A stretch of DNA of 64,000 nt. Source: Apostichopus japonicus. Its lineage: Eukaryota; Echinodermata; Holothuroidea; Aspidochirotida; Stichopodidae. This document shows, one piece after another, positions 24,301-39,300 of this stretch. Location: positions 1,314,501 to 1,378,500 of the forward strand of contig NC_092581.1 in assembly GCF_037975245.1 (NCBI RefSeq), written 5' to 3'. Position 1 is the first letter of the stretch; each line of letters starts with the position of its first letter. A model generated the notes under the pieces. It was not told the DNA's origin. It searched no databases and worked only from the letters and a program-made list of their open reading frames with translations. The position numbers and the translations under genes were made by a program.

Positions 24301-27300
24301 AATTGCAGGTCAGCTTCCTCCCCTCCAACCCTCCCCCGCCCCCACCCCCTCCAAGCCATCCCAATACAAACTTCTCATTACCATTGCAGTTTATTCACAC
24401 ATAGTTCATTTGTAAATTCCTTAAGAAATTATTATTATTATTATTGAGTAAATTGGTTTTCTGTATAAGGTCAGCTGACCTTGTGTGACAACGCAGGAAT
24501 AATTTAAATCAAATATGACAAATATGACAATACATGACACATGGACTATTCTGCTTAAGATATTATGGTTCACATTATGAGTAATCATCAGTATTGTCTA
24601 ACTACAAATACATGATCCGATACCTGTTGCTAGGTAAGTGGAATCTCCAACTGTTGATTCAGTTGCCTCAGTTAATGCAGGTTCTGGGGCTAAGTTTAGT
24701 AAATAGCAGCAGAAGAGGGCAAAAGGGATAGATGGGGTAATAGGGATAAAGGGATGTAGGTTGTAAAGGAGGGATAAAGGGGTTAAGGGGATGAAGAGGG
24801 GAAAGGGATAGATGGGGTAATAGGGATAAAGGAATATAGGTTGTAAAGGAGGGATAAAGGGGTTAAGGGGGATGAAGAGGGGAAAGGGGATAAAGAGAAG
24901 GGGATAAAGGGGGAGGGGATATAGGGGAAAGGGGATAAAGAGCGAATGGAGATAAAGAGGGGAAGAGGGATAAAGACAATTAAGAAATCATCATTGGTAG
25001 AGTTAAATGGAAGAATTTAAAAGCGAGGAATGACAGATTACAGAAAAGAAAGAGAAAAGATTTAAATAGTGAATGAATAAAAAATAAAAAAAAGAATTGG
25101 GAGAAAAAACCCAATTGAAGAGGAAAACAAGATGAATATGAGAAAGAATTGAATTAAAATCAGAAGGAGAAAGAAATGGGATAAAAACAAAAAAATATTT
25201 TATGGATTAGTAATGAGTGAGATGTGAATATGATAACAACTATAACAGTCATTGCAATAATAATAGCAATTATAACAATTATAACAATGATAACAGGAAA
25301 AATGAGGGAAGGAGCTACTCTTAAAATATTTACAAATGATACAACAGTACTTAGCATATTTTAAGTAATTTTTGAAGGGACATTTTCTCCACTATTGCTT
25401 TAGTAAAACACTTTGCAAAATAGCAAACAATCAAGGGTTTGTAGCCATTACCATTATCCTTCAATTTGCTGCATAAATGTACATCATTTACCTAATTATT
25501 TCCCAAAATCCAATCAAATATTAAATGTTCACATTCCTGGAGGCTGTGGGAACTGTGACTTGAGAGAAAGAAATATGTCAGCAGGAAAAGTTGCACAAAA
25601 CAAACATCACCTTACAGTGTCCAGTTCAAATGAATCCATTCCAGTGGTGTAGATAAGGGGGCACAGACCCCACCTCTAATCCAAATATATGTCTGGCCCC
25701 CACTGCCACACCCCCACCCCCACAAAAATATAGCAGGGATTTTTTCCCTAGAAATTATATTGAGCAATACCCTGCTTGCCCTCCTCCCCCTAGAAAGGTA
25801 TCGGGCCTTTCTAAACATAACTAGTCTAGCTACGACCCTGATCCCAAGCAATCCTCTGCCTGCCCTCCTCTACCTAGAATAGTGTCTGTCCCTCCCTAGG
25901 AAACCTAGTCTAGCTATGCCCCTGATCCATTTACACACAGATAACATTTAACAATGAATCGTGCATGCATGCATGCAAAAAACAAAAACTCTAAAATTTT
26001 CAAGTTTTTGTTTCAGTTATTAAACGTTGGTTTACTTAGAGAACTTGATAATTGGATCTCCCTAGCAGCAGTAATTCATTGACAGCTTGTTTTATGCAGA
26101 CAATGAGTCATCGATATTTTTTTTTTTTACCTTTGCTCTACATTAATACACAATGACTATATTCTATTACTAATTACTAAGTTTCTGTGCACAAATATCA
26201 TCACTCATATTTCAGTATCAGGATGTTTCATGAAAACACAGCAGACAAAGCCTGCGTGTTTGTGTTTGAAGTGCTATGCAAAACATGTAGTTTATAGTAA
26301 ACGGAAGAGTAAGTATTAACAGGAAAGGACTCAACAGATTACACAACGTGACCGTGTGTACCTAATGACCTCCCCCTAACCTTCTGGATTCTATATTTGG
26401 CACAAAACTTATATTAATTCCATAACCATTTTTGCTGATGATTGGACACGCCTAACACTAAGCACCTTTATTTTTTCTATTTTAACGATTTTCCATAAAA
26501 CAGGGTGGTAGCATCATGGGTTAACTGAAGAGAAATCAAGCATTTAGAGCAGCCAGAATGCTTTTGTCTATTGATGCTTCACTAATCACATCATGTATAA
26601 ATGTACCTTTGACTAGGCTTAATTTGCAATGATATGATGGTTCAAATGAATGAGGGGTATTGCCATGCAGGTGAGATGAAGGTGTGAAGGTACAAAGCTT
26701 GCACCATATAAGTTGTCAGCTATGAAAGTCATGGTACAATGGTGATAAGCACCTTTATTTTTTCTATTTTAACGATTTTCCATAAAACAGGGTGGTAGCA
26801 TCATGGGTTAACTGAAGAGAAATCAAGCATTTAGAGCAGCCAGAATGCTTTTGTATATTGATGCTTCACTAATCACATCATGTATAAATGTACCTTTGAC
26901 TAGGCTTAATTTGCAATGATATGATGGTTCAAATGAATGAGGGATATTGCCATGCAGGTGAGATGAAGGTGTGAAGGTACAAAGCTTCCAGCAGATTAGT
27001 TGTGAGCTATGAAAGTCATGGTACAATGGTGAGGTATGGGCGTGCAGGTGAGATGAAGGTGTGAAGCTACAAAGCTTCCAGTAGATAAGTTGTAAGCTAT
27101 GAAAGTCATGGTACAATGGTGAGGTATGGGCGTGCAGGTGAGATGAAGGTGTGAAGCTACAAAGCTTCCAGCAGATTAGTTGTGAGCTATGAAAGTCATG
27201 GTACAATGGTGAGGTATGGGCGTGCAGGTGAGATGAAGGTGTGGAGCTACAAAGCTTCCAGTAGATAAGTTGCCAGCTATGAAAATCATGGTACAATGGT

Positions 27301-30300
27301 TAGGTATGGCGTGTAGGTGAGATGAAGGTGTGAAGCTACGAAGCTTCCAGCAGTTTAGTTGTCAGCTATGAAAGTCATTGTACAAGGGTTAGGTATGGGC
27401 GTGCAGGTGAGATGAAGGTGTGAAGCTACGAAGCTTCCAGCAGATTAGTTGTAGGCTATGAAAGTCATTGTACAAGGGTTAGGTACTGGCATGAAGGTGA
27501 GGAGCAGAGACATTACTAGCACGCATGTTGTTAGCTATAATAATGATGCGATGGTGAGGTATGGGCATGCAGGTGAGGTACAGAGGTGAGGTCCAGATGT
27601 TTCAAGCACACAGGTTGTCAGTGCTGAAAATGATTCAAAGGTGAGGTATGGGTACATACAGGTTAGATGCAGGGTGGGGAGAGAAGATGTTTGAATCATC
27701 CAAGTTGTCGGTGATGATAATGGTACAAGAGTGAGGTATGGGCATGCAGGTGAGATGCAGGTGTAAAGAGATGTTTCTAGCACACAGGATGTTACCTGTA
27801 ATTTATGTATAAAAGAATGGTACTTTTACATTGCAGTGCAGTGATCATGGTGCAATTGTGAGTTGTTGGCATGCAGGTGTGAAGAAAATATGTAATACAG
27901 GCACACACAGGTTGTCACCTCTAGTTGATGAATTTAAGAATGGTAACCGTTACACTAAATCAGTGCAGTGAATAGTGGTGCATTATCGTGAGGTGTGGCA
28001 TGCAGGTGATATGCAGGTTTGGTGAGGGATACCTGGTTTGGCTTCTGCCTTCTCCTCTACGGGAGGTGCTGCCACAGCAGGTTCGGTTTGTTCTTCCTCG
28101 GGTTCAGTCCTGGGTGTTTCATCCGCAGTTTGACCTTCAAAAACGTAAATATTATTCGTAGATTTAAGCCTAAAGATCACGCAGGTAGACACGCAGGTCT
28201 TAAAAGAAATGAAACATCTACAGACACCGAGATAAGAATAAGAAGACAACAGCAGAGAACACAGCAAGAAAGGATATTCCATCTTAGCGTACCCTGCCTC
28301 AGTTGTTAAACTCAAACAAAGTTGTAAATTATAGGTTGTGTTTCTTTAGGCCATTTACATACAATGTGTAACAGAGACCGTTGCAATCTGACTTAACTAC
28401 AGCAGCCACTATTCTGCCGATACTTTACGTCACGTTATAACATTGACGCAGACCGATCAGAAAATTCATGAACGAAAAACTCAACGGTGTAAGAATATTC
28501 AAGACAGGCAAATTTGATGAAGAAGAAACTTATGAGAAGGAATCAGTTCACATGAAAGCATTGGACTGAGTTGTTTAACTGTGCTGATGTTGCAACAAGG
28601 GATCTTTATCAAATTTGTTATAGCTGGGTGCCTTCTGTACTGAAATCTTAGATCTAGGCAGGCTGTGCTACACTCTACTAGTATTTCTCTTCATGACAGG
28701 ACCTGCAAAAAAATGGGACAAAATCTGGAGAAAAGGAGGTTCACATCAGGATAAAACAAAGTGAGCAAAACCATTCAAGAAAATACCTATTAGTGAGACT
28801 AATAGGCAGAAGGGATGCGGAATTGGTAAAGAAGGATAAAATCTGGAAGAAAGAGAAGAGGTAAATCGACAGGTTTCGATACTTTGCGACTTCGGTTCGT
28901 AAAGGGAAGGATTTCCTTAATCTGTCGAAGGGAAGTAAGGATTAATGACCGCAAATTTGTGACTTCAATCGACTGCAAAAAGATTGGGTTTGCTTTTTTC
29001 TCAGAAGCAGTTATAAGAGAGGGCAGCAGAGCACAGCATTCTTGTTCGTTGACGTTTACCTTCCTCTGAGTCTTTCTCATCTTCCTGTTCACCTTCTTCT
29101 TGACCTTCTTTGACCTCTGCTTCCTCTACCTTACCCTCACCACCAACATCCTCTTCACCATCTGTACAAACACACAATTTGGAGTGTTTCGGAATAAAGG
29201 ACAACTTTTTCTCAAAATGTAAATAACGCAGATTATTTTAATATAATTATGATCTTGTGTCATGATCAGTTTTGGGAATTTCTTGAGTAATTCGTGGTAA
29301 TGACTGATATTACCCAATACGAATCTAGGAATTCAATCTAACAAGTGTATGGCATTCTGATAGAATAAGGCTACATGCAACTTGAAATATGTATCTGAGT
29401 AACAACCATCACAACATCACATTGATCTCCTTTGACCTTCCAAACACAAGGAAGGATCTTAGAAATGTCAGACAAAAATATGAAGAATCCATTTCCACCA
29501 AATAAGTATTAACACTTTTTCAATTCTTTTTGTACTAAATATTTTCAAACATGAAAAGGAAAAAGGAAAAAGTATTTAAGTATGTGGTGGGGCAAGGGAT
29601 GGTTTAAAGGTTAATAACTAAGGTGGAGAATCTGTTACTACTACTACTAATATCTGAACTCACCATCCTCTGCTTCTTTCAAAGCTTTCAACCTCTCTTC
29701 TTCTTCCTTCTTCTCTCGTATCTCTTGAAGTCTGAGTGAATGCATAAAATAATCACCACATTCAACCAGTTTGTTACATGCAATGTAACATTTCCCCATC
29801 ACAGTAAAGTCATGAACACAAAATACACCACCTAGCTTCCAGCGTTTTGCAAACATTTAAAATATCGATCAAGTTAAATTCCCTTCTCTGGATCTCTTCA
29901 AAACAGTTTATCAACTTGAGAACTTAGCCAAGGCCTGGAGTAATTTCCCAGCAGATGTGACATAGATCCAACCAATTTTGCACATGATTCAAGGGTTATA
30001 TGATGTTATGTATCGCATTCCATAGATAAAAGCCTATATTTCATGCCATCAGCAAGTGCCTACAATGCAGTGATGTTTTCATAATTTTGCAAGTTTTGTT
30101 GTTGTTGTTGTTGTTGTTGTTTAGATGGTGTTGACAGTAAATGTCTCCCATCCCCATTTATCGTACCTTGCTTCCTCCAGGATGCGGGCCTTCTCTCTGT
30201 CCTCTTCCTCCTTCCTCAGTTGTACTTTCATATCAACCTCCTCTTTGTTTAGATGATACCATCTCTTCAAGAGAAAGGTCATGCCCTCGCTGCTGTCTTT

Positions 30301-33300
30301 CAAGAAGACCACCTCGTCTGGGGCCAGGCCACGATCGATAAGGACCGTCCAGTGTTCCCTTGTTAGAGGAAAGTTATCAACTATCCATCCACCAGCACTG
30401 ACGGAGGACAAAAAAAAATAATGACCAGAGATGATTATAATTGATTTATGGTTTCTAGCAAAGAAAGAAATATATACATGCCAAAGGGGAGTTATACCCA
30501 GCTAGTGTGGTCCACTTTCTTTTATCATTTTAGCTGAAGCAAAAAAAAATCTTAATAGATAGACTCTTACCATTTGGACCCTCCTTCAATCCCCCTCCCC
30601 AGCCCCCCCCCCAACAAATAGTGATCACACAATGTTGATATCTTCTAAAAATGCAATGTTTTACCATCACCACATCAAGACTTCACGACAGAATTTTAAT
30701 ATGGCACGTAGCAGTATTACATTTGTATAATATATCATAACAGACCAAAATATAGATCAGGATTTGACTTTCAACCTATTTTTTCACAACTTTTTACCTC
30801 TTTTTTTTTCAATTATTTCAGATACAGAATTATTCCAAATACAGAATAGAATGTGTTCTCAACTGATATGGTCAATACTCCTCCAGGGTGACTTAATTAA
30901 AATTAAAAGCTAAATTAAGTTAAAAATACCTTTAATTAAAAATTAAAAAGAAACTACATTAACACCTTTTCCAAACAATTTCTGAGTACTCACATGGGTC
31001 CTGTAGGGTCCCGTTTCCTGATCTCCTTGTGTACCTCATTGATGGCCTCCTCCAGACAGTCCACATACTGCTCGGGGGCGAGGGTGTAGGTCATCTTGTC
31101 GGCGTCTAACTCTGCCTGTTGGGCAGCCGCTTGGACCTCCGGGTGACTCTCGTCCACTTCCGGTTCTTGCGACTGCACGGGGGCGTCTTGAGACATGGCC
31201 GTAGATTCTGTCATCTGTCTAGAGGGCGGTCTAGCTAGCTCTGCTCCACCTGTAGATCCCAAAAGATATTTATCAATTTATTTAAGGGAACTCTCCATTC
31301 ACAGAAATCGATACACATCTCTTTAACTTGTATTGTACATGGCTGGGTAGAAATGCAGATCCAGCTAGTCACTTTCATGGCAACGGTACCAATTTCTCCG
31401 TTGTAGTGCAACGGTATAGATAGATAGAACTGAATAAGGTGTTTGTTTAGCCCACCTTCTATCTATGCCGAGATGTCATAGACATGCACAGGTGGGTTGC
31501 TGAGGAACAAGTTCATACACAAACAAGACAAAAGCTTACATATTAACCTTATTATAACATATTATCAATTGTATGTGACTCCATCAATGTTGTCGATATT
31601 GCGGATAGGGAAAGGAAGGGAGTTCCAACAAAGGCGAAGGCTCTGGTACAATATTTGTTATATGCACCCGTGGGTACCAACGTATTAGGGTAGCAGGGGC
31701 GAGAAACATTTATTATGTTCGTTCGGTAACCGGGAACAGCATCGTGAACATATTTACGGACAAACAACAGGACAATATGAATGTATCTGCCAACAAACTG
31801 TACACTTGAGTGCAACATTGCCAAATAAAGCAGTCCCAGCACACAAGTAGTTGATTTTTACAATGTCCACAATTTAATTTTGTGCCCTTGTTACATGCCC
31901 GTATTTGCAAACTTACCATGCGATTGAACTGCTAATAAAACACACCGAGATGCTTATACATAGTGAATCACATTTATATTAGATCATTTGAAAGTAACAT
32001 ATTGCTGTCACAGGCCAGGACAATTCCTTTCTTGGATTTCACGATCTCCACAAGCCTCAATATTTTTAACTGAGGAAGGTTTTCTTCCAGAAAATTAAAT
32101 TTAACATCAACTGACTTTTCTAATCTTTACATACTATTTGTGTTGAAACTAAAAATGAATAAAAAATGATATTTTTCTGTATACAAACCTGTAAACCAAA
32201 AAGATGAATGGAAAATTTTCATTGCAATTGATCAATTCAACTTTTCTTTGTTTTGGTAACTTTTTCTAATTCATCCAAGGATACATTGACGGAAAATAGT
32301 CACAACATTGCAAATCTTGCAAAATGAAATAAAGTATAAAGAGCCAGAAAAATTGATAAGGTAAAAAGCAAGTGTGGTGTTAAAGTGTTGATTTTGATGG
32401 CATGGTGTGCATACGATTAGCACAGAGTCCAAAAGGAGAAACAAAGCATACATCATAATTTTTGGGGAATAGATAAGAAAGTTAAATATTACTGCAGGTT
32501 CGTCAGGGGAAAAAAGTAAAGAAAAGTCTAGAAAGCGATGAAGAGCTGAATATATTATTTCAAGCAGAAAGGAATGCTTGAACAGAGTAAAGTGAGTAGC
32601 AAAGTAGGTGTACAAGCTCTGTTGAAGGAAAGAAACTCTTTGTTGAAGGAAGAAAACATTGTTACAAGAAAGTTGCAAGAGAATGAGGTATCAACAATAT
32701 CAAGAATATAAGGTTGTGTGTAGCAAGGTGACATACACATCATTGGGAACCAAAGGTTTCATCAATGACAGGATTATACCAGTTGGGTAGGTGGAGAAAA
32801 AGAGTTCTGGGTCTGGATTTTGCTGCTAGGGGTGTACGTATCCCCCACTCCCAACCCACCACCCCACTTTGCAAACTCATACAAAAAAAATCAAGAGTAT
32901 TTATTAGCACCACCTGTCATTTAAGGTTAATTAGAGATCTCATTTTACAGTCTAAACGTGCCTCCCCCCACCTTTGAAATCCTCTGCATGCCCACTGGGT
33001 TCTAAGAGACTATAAGAGAACGAATGACTCACAAATGAACAAAAGAGCAAAATATATGTGTCACAACGTGAAGATGAAACAAACAGCTGTTTTGTAGAAG
33101 ATACCCCTTGTCTATACTGGAAGATAAGTGCTCCTTAGAAAGGTGGTTTTAAAGGAAAAAGAAGATAAAACTTTGAGAGAATGCGTTAATACAGGAGAGT
33201 CAATTCAAAAAAAAATTCAAGGTAAAAGAAGCTGACAGAATGAACTGCTTTGCAGAGGAAGTGTAGATCTTGAATCATTCGAAAAAGAGACTTGTGAGAG

Positions 33301-36300
33301 AATGTGAGGGAAGAGAATATTGAAAAGATGACAAGCAGCTAGGATGAACGAGGAGGCAGACAGAGTTCTGGTACCTTCTTCTTCCTTATTATCATTATTA
33401 CTATTATCCTCCTCCTCATCACCACCACCATCATCAGCTGTCTCTGTCTGGTCCCCCATCTCCTGTTCGGTGGTATCTCCTGCCTCTTTCTCCTCCTCAT
33501 TCTCCATCTCGGTATCTCTGGGTGTCTTCTCTTCCTCTGGTGGTGGTTCTGTCTCTGCTAATGTTGATGCTCTTTCATGTTCATCTATGAAAGACATATT
33601 TATGATCACATATATGAAGGATCTTTTTTTTCCCTTATTTTTTAGTTTTCCAAGGAGAGTGAGGAGGGTAGGGGGGTGGGGTAGGTGGGTGAGTGGTCCA
33701 TGCGATTAGTAATAACAAAAATATTTGTGTGTCATGCAGTGTAAGTTTGACACTGTTTTTAATCCACCTGACAGCTTTAATTCAGTTTAGTAATCTCAAA
33801 TTATAACATATATTGGTGGGGGGAGGGGGGAGGGAGAATATATCATGGAAGTCAATTCTCATCACAAAATGTGAAGTATCTGGTACTGTGTGCTAACTTT
33901 ACACAGGCTGGATGAGGCTGAAATTTTCTTACTATTGCATGGGATTCACGATGGAAAGAAAACTGTTTATAACAAAACTGCCTAATGGGTTTAAAGGGGG
34001 CAAAATAGATTGGTACATCGTACGATGTTGTACAACACAACTATAACTTTTGTGGTATAGGTAACAAGTTATTGGTAACATTAAATTAATGGGGCAAAGT
34101 AGATTGGTACATTGTACAATGCTGTACAACACAGCTACAACTTATGTGGTATAAGTTACAAGTGATTGGTAACATTTAAAATCAGCTGCAGTGTAAGAAT
34201 GCAAATTATGCAGTGCAATACTGTAGAGTTGACATTAAATAGTAATAAAGTGAATGCATGATCGGTGACCGTATAAAAGGTGCAAATGCGGAGGGGAGGG
34301 GAGAGGAGAGGAGAGGGGATGGAAGGTACAAGCAATAAATCATAAGAAGTCATGTGGAGGGAATCAATTCTACCAATGGCTGGCTGACTGACTGACAGGG
34401 AGGTGATTGACAGATGATGTGCAAACTTATGTAAAATAGACAAAACATAATTACAAAATAAGCTGTGGTATTAATAATTAAAGAAGAGGTAATACAATGG
34501 TAGAGTGATACAGCTGCCTACTAAACTCTGTGCATTATTTAAACATTCTCCATCATCAATCATGGAAAGCTAATGCAAAATGACTTAGAGAAAGAGCTGT
34601 CAACAAACCGTGCATCTACTGAACAAGCCTGTTTAAATACAGGAAATTCACAGTCTTTAAACGAGCTCCTTCATTTATAGAAACATTGGGGTTCCCTAAC
34701 ACTTGTCGTATCTTCACCAATCAAACACAGCATCCAGTATAACAACATGTTTTATTTTATGGATAAATATTGGGCGTAAAGAAAATTCTCATTTGTTGAG
34801 AAATAACAAGAAACACTCTTTTCTAACAGGAGGGGCAGCAAGTAGGCCTTAAGATCTCATAACATTGTGTTACAATATATGTTAGGCTTGAATTCACATG
34901 TTTTTAATGTTCTCACTTTACCACATAGCGACCATCCTCACATAAACAGAATGGGTATTGCGATTGGATAAAGTTGTTTGATTTTCATACCTAAGCTCTA
35001 TCTAGTTTGGGAGACTTTCTTATAAGGTATATTTTATTGCCTTTACACATTTCTCCAATGGTTGGCATGTGATTTCATTCATTGTAAGCAACTAAATATC
35101 AAATAGTGAAAATATTGCAAAACTCAAAATGTTCCTTCAGAGCCATAATGCAATACAGATTCAATTTGTTTTAGAAAGAACAAGTAATCAAAAATTATAG
35201 GAAGGTAAGTGAAGACAAATGCAGGTGTTAAGTAGCTAGGGAACATACATCAATATACAGAGAGTTTTCCCACAAACATGATGGTGTTACAGTAGGTTAA
35301 TATTTCTACAAGATGTATAAAATTATACAGGTGCAATACACTGGCAATATATGCGAGGTGCTTTACAAATCTAAGAGGATCGAAAGTAGTGCAGAGTTCT
35401 TATAGTGCTTGATTATAATAACACTTGTTGCAGGACAGGATTAAAGGATCAGTGAAGGTTTAAAATGATACCTTCTGGTCTGTCTTCCTGATCACTATCC
35501 TCTGCTATAGCTACGTAGAAAGATGATATGGTTATATGTTAAGGTTATATGTGAAGAACCACTCATGGGATACCTAGAACTGTATGTGTAGGAATATCTC
35601 AACCTCTGATTTGATTGATTTATTTTTCCATTTTCATGCATATCTTACAATGCTCTCACTGTAAACAGACTGGTTTTTCTTCAGACAACCTCCAGTACAA
35701 CTTTTAATGCACAAGCAATTTAGTTATCGCAGACATCAGGTGGAGTCTTAAATCACACAACCCAGTTAGCAATCTATAACAATCCTCCCAACCACCTTCC
35801 ACCCACTGGCCCCACCCACCCAAAATACTGAGCTTGAGCAAGATAATACCATACTGCTAAATGTATTTAATATCTGCAGGTTTCAAATAAAAAAGGCAAA
35901 AACAGCAGAATTGCATATACTTGCAACTACCATATTGAACTTGAAAGATTGAAGGTACAATCTCTAATCACCTCAAACCTGTAACTTAGGATGAATAGAA
36001 GAATTGTGGTGTCTTAGGTTTCTAAATTGGTTTATAGTACAGGTTTTGGTGCTATATATTCTTTTTCAAAGATATATAATAGATTGAAAAATAAATTACA
36101 ACCTTTCAAAGAAATATCTAAGGTCGAAAGGAATTGAGATAATAATGCCCTCCCATATGAAATTTGCAAGTATGATTATTTTTTTATGGATGTAATTTGA
36201 AAATTGTTATAATAACTTACTTTCTTCTTTCTCTTTTAATCTAGCTTTCACATTTGCGATGGCCGCTTCGATGGCCTCCTTTTTAGCCAGCTCAACCTGT

Positions 36301-39300
36301 TTATCTTTGTGCATTTGGTATCGTGATTTAATCAACTCGTTGACATCTAGAACCTTGTGAGGGAAGTTGAACAAATGTTGTTAAGTCATTTGTTTTACAA
36401 ATTTTAAAAGTTATAGATAAAATGAAGTGCCTGCAAACTTCTGTGCATAAAATTACTTTTCATTCAACTACAAGTCTTTTCCACTGGATACATACACTGC
36501 ACATGCATGTTATCAAAACTTAAAGGAGCAAAAGTTGACCTTTGACCCATCATTCCACCCCATATGACCCACTTGTTAACAATATTTATGACTATCTTTA
36601 GAGAATATTCCACTGATTTCTGTGGACTTCAAAAGAAGCAGTCTGCATGTTTTCAAATGTTGTGATTTTTCCAAATTACATGAATCTTCAAATTTGTCAG
36701 TTTGAAATAATTGTCTAATAACAAAATAGGAGGCATTCCAGACCACAAATCTTGTGACTACTTTAACAAGTTTTTGCCCACCTTTTAACCAATACCATAC
36801 TTCTTTGCTTGACATAACAAGGCCCCGACACAATAACTTCGTTAAGGAAAGTTGACTGTACACAGAGGATAAGGTAACTGGATAATAATGGAACATGATT
36901 TACAATTATTTTCCTAATATTTATATTAAAACCTTCTGAAACATGTTGACTTTGTAACCAAATCCAAATTTTCTTACCCTGGCATTGAATTTTTGAGCAA
37001 GCAAATGGCAGTTTGAAGTTTTCCCAGAGAGAGGCGGTCCGACGACACATAGCTTACAGGGTGGACGTGGTTGTGGACTTATCAGGAAAGGACGAGGATT
37101 CTTTAAGAATTTCTCCATTGCATCAGGACTTGACATGACATAAATCTTGTCCAGAAATCTGTAAAGGTAAAAAAATTAACTAGTAAGACCAAACTGCAAA
37201 CTTAATTGAAATCTGCTATGCACGAAAAGGGTTCCATACTTAAGTCAAGTTAACAGTGCTTTGTGATTTGTATCGCTTGAGCCAAGTCTTAAGAAAGACA
37301 CAGAGATTTTGGATCGGACAACCTGGACAATTGTTGGCCTTTTCCGGAACAAAAAAAATTCCTGGTTTTCTGAAAACATTAATGAAGGCAAATTTTCAAA
37401 GGTAGTCCCATCGTCCTAGATGAACGACTTCCTGTTTAGACAACCTATCCAACAACACAACACATCTTTCCTAAATAGTACATATTAGTCATTATTGGTT
37501 ATTTTTTCGGACAATCAAATTTGTGGTCGCACAACCAATGAGTCTCTGTGTGCGACCAGAAAAAAAGCCTAACAAATTTGCCTACATGTTTGCTTAAAAG
37601 CTGGAGAAAATGATATTTTTTATCTTAGAATAATCTCAGTCAGAGGCAAATTGAAAAAAACACACAGAGGAAACAAGTTAAATAGAAAGAAAGGACAGAT
37701 ATATGTGTTAATTGGGAATATTTGAACAATTAAACAGAAACAGAAACAGAAAAAACAACGGGTAGCTAGTCAATGATCTAGACTGATGGCTTTTCAATCA
37801 CAAATCTGGTTTGCTTTGGCGTACTTGAAATATAGTAGTGCTTGTTTGTTGACATCAACAACCACCAGACAGGTATCATTCCAAATTATGTTTATTTACA
37901 TACATGCAAACCACACATTAAATTACACAATTTTCACATTTCTTGGCTGACAAATACTTGATAATTTCCAAAAGCAATCAGATATACATTTGAACTACCT
38001 TGAAAGTGTATTGAACTTAAAAATTGACCGAGGAATTAACTACTTAATTTAGAAATTATTTTGCTTACAGAATATAATGTTACATATATTATCTCTTTTT
38101 TTTCCTCGAGGTCAATCCAAATGATTTGATAAACTAATAAACAAATCTTATTTAAGTTTTCTAAGTTGTAATAAAAAGATGGCTGTTTCTCTCAATTCAA
38201 CACATAAACAAGACAAGTTTTAATTTATGTTTCACTTTGTACATAACTTTAGTAAATAATAAATTTAATCTGTTTAGTTTGAAAGAGCAATAAATTCCTA
38301 GTAAGCTTTCTGTCTATCAATTGCAAACATGATGGCAAATACACTGACCCAACAGCAAACTCTGGTTTTCCCATGACCACGTTGCCCCTTTGAAGTTCCA
38401 CAGGGCAAGCCCGACCCCACTTGCTTCTTCTCCACCTGTAACGAGGGGCTACCATGTTAGTCCCCGACAAGGTCCTCATCAATTCCTCCGTCTCGATGTC
38501 ATCCGGTATTTCTTCCTCGTCCTGGTTCTGCAGACGGATGGGGACAGCCGCTCTTCGTAGAGTGAATGTGTTCAACCTATTCATCAGTTCTCTGAAGAGC
38601 TGAGAAACCGGTTTGTTGGCATCCAGTTCGATCAGATACTGTTGATCGTGATCTGCCATGTAATCCTGGTTGAAAGATTTATTATACAAATTGAAATGAC
38701 TCCATAATAAATATCTAAGAATATAAAATGAAACTTCAAAATACTTTGTAGGATGAAAACTTTGTAGTTCACCACCTTGCTTGGAAGAGATAGTAACTGC
38801 TTTAGAGAGAACAGGAGTTTTGCCAGTTTTGAGCTAACAGTTGTGATTAAATGAGACAAATAATGCAAGGGTGTAACAAGATGGTATACGTGCGATAATG
38901 TGTCAAGAGTTTGAAAAAAAGCCAGTGTTTGTTCTCAACATCAATAAAGAAGCCTACAACTATCTATAACAATTCGTATAACAGATAAACATAACCTTGC
39001 TAACTACACAGATCAAATTAAGTTTGGAACTATTTTTGTTACTAACAGTTGGGATAATACACCAGTTAACTGCACCTATTCAGAACATCATATGATCCAC
39101 TGAGATCATAAGATCCACTGAGATCATATGATCCGCTGATATCATATGATCTGCTGAGATCATACGATCCACTGAGATCATACAATCCACTGAGATCATA
39201 TGATCTGCTGAGATCATACGATCCACTGAGATCATACAATCCAATGAGATCATATGATCTGCTGAGATCATACCATTCACTGAGATCATATGATCCACTG

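Noticed and set aside
26823-27783. Minus-strand frames with repeated SPLYHDFHSS and ACPYLT segments
   Set aside because: By-product of the 90-bp tandem repeat in intron 16.
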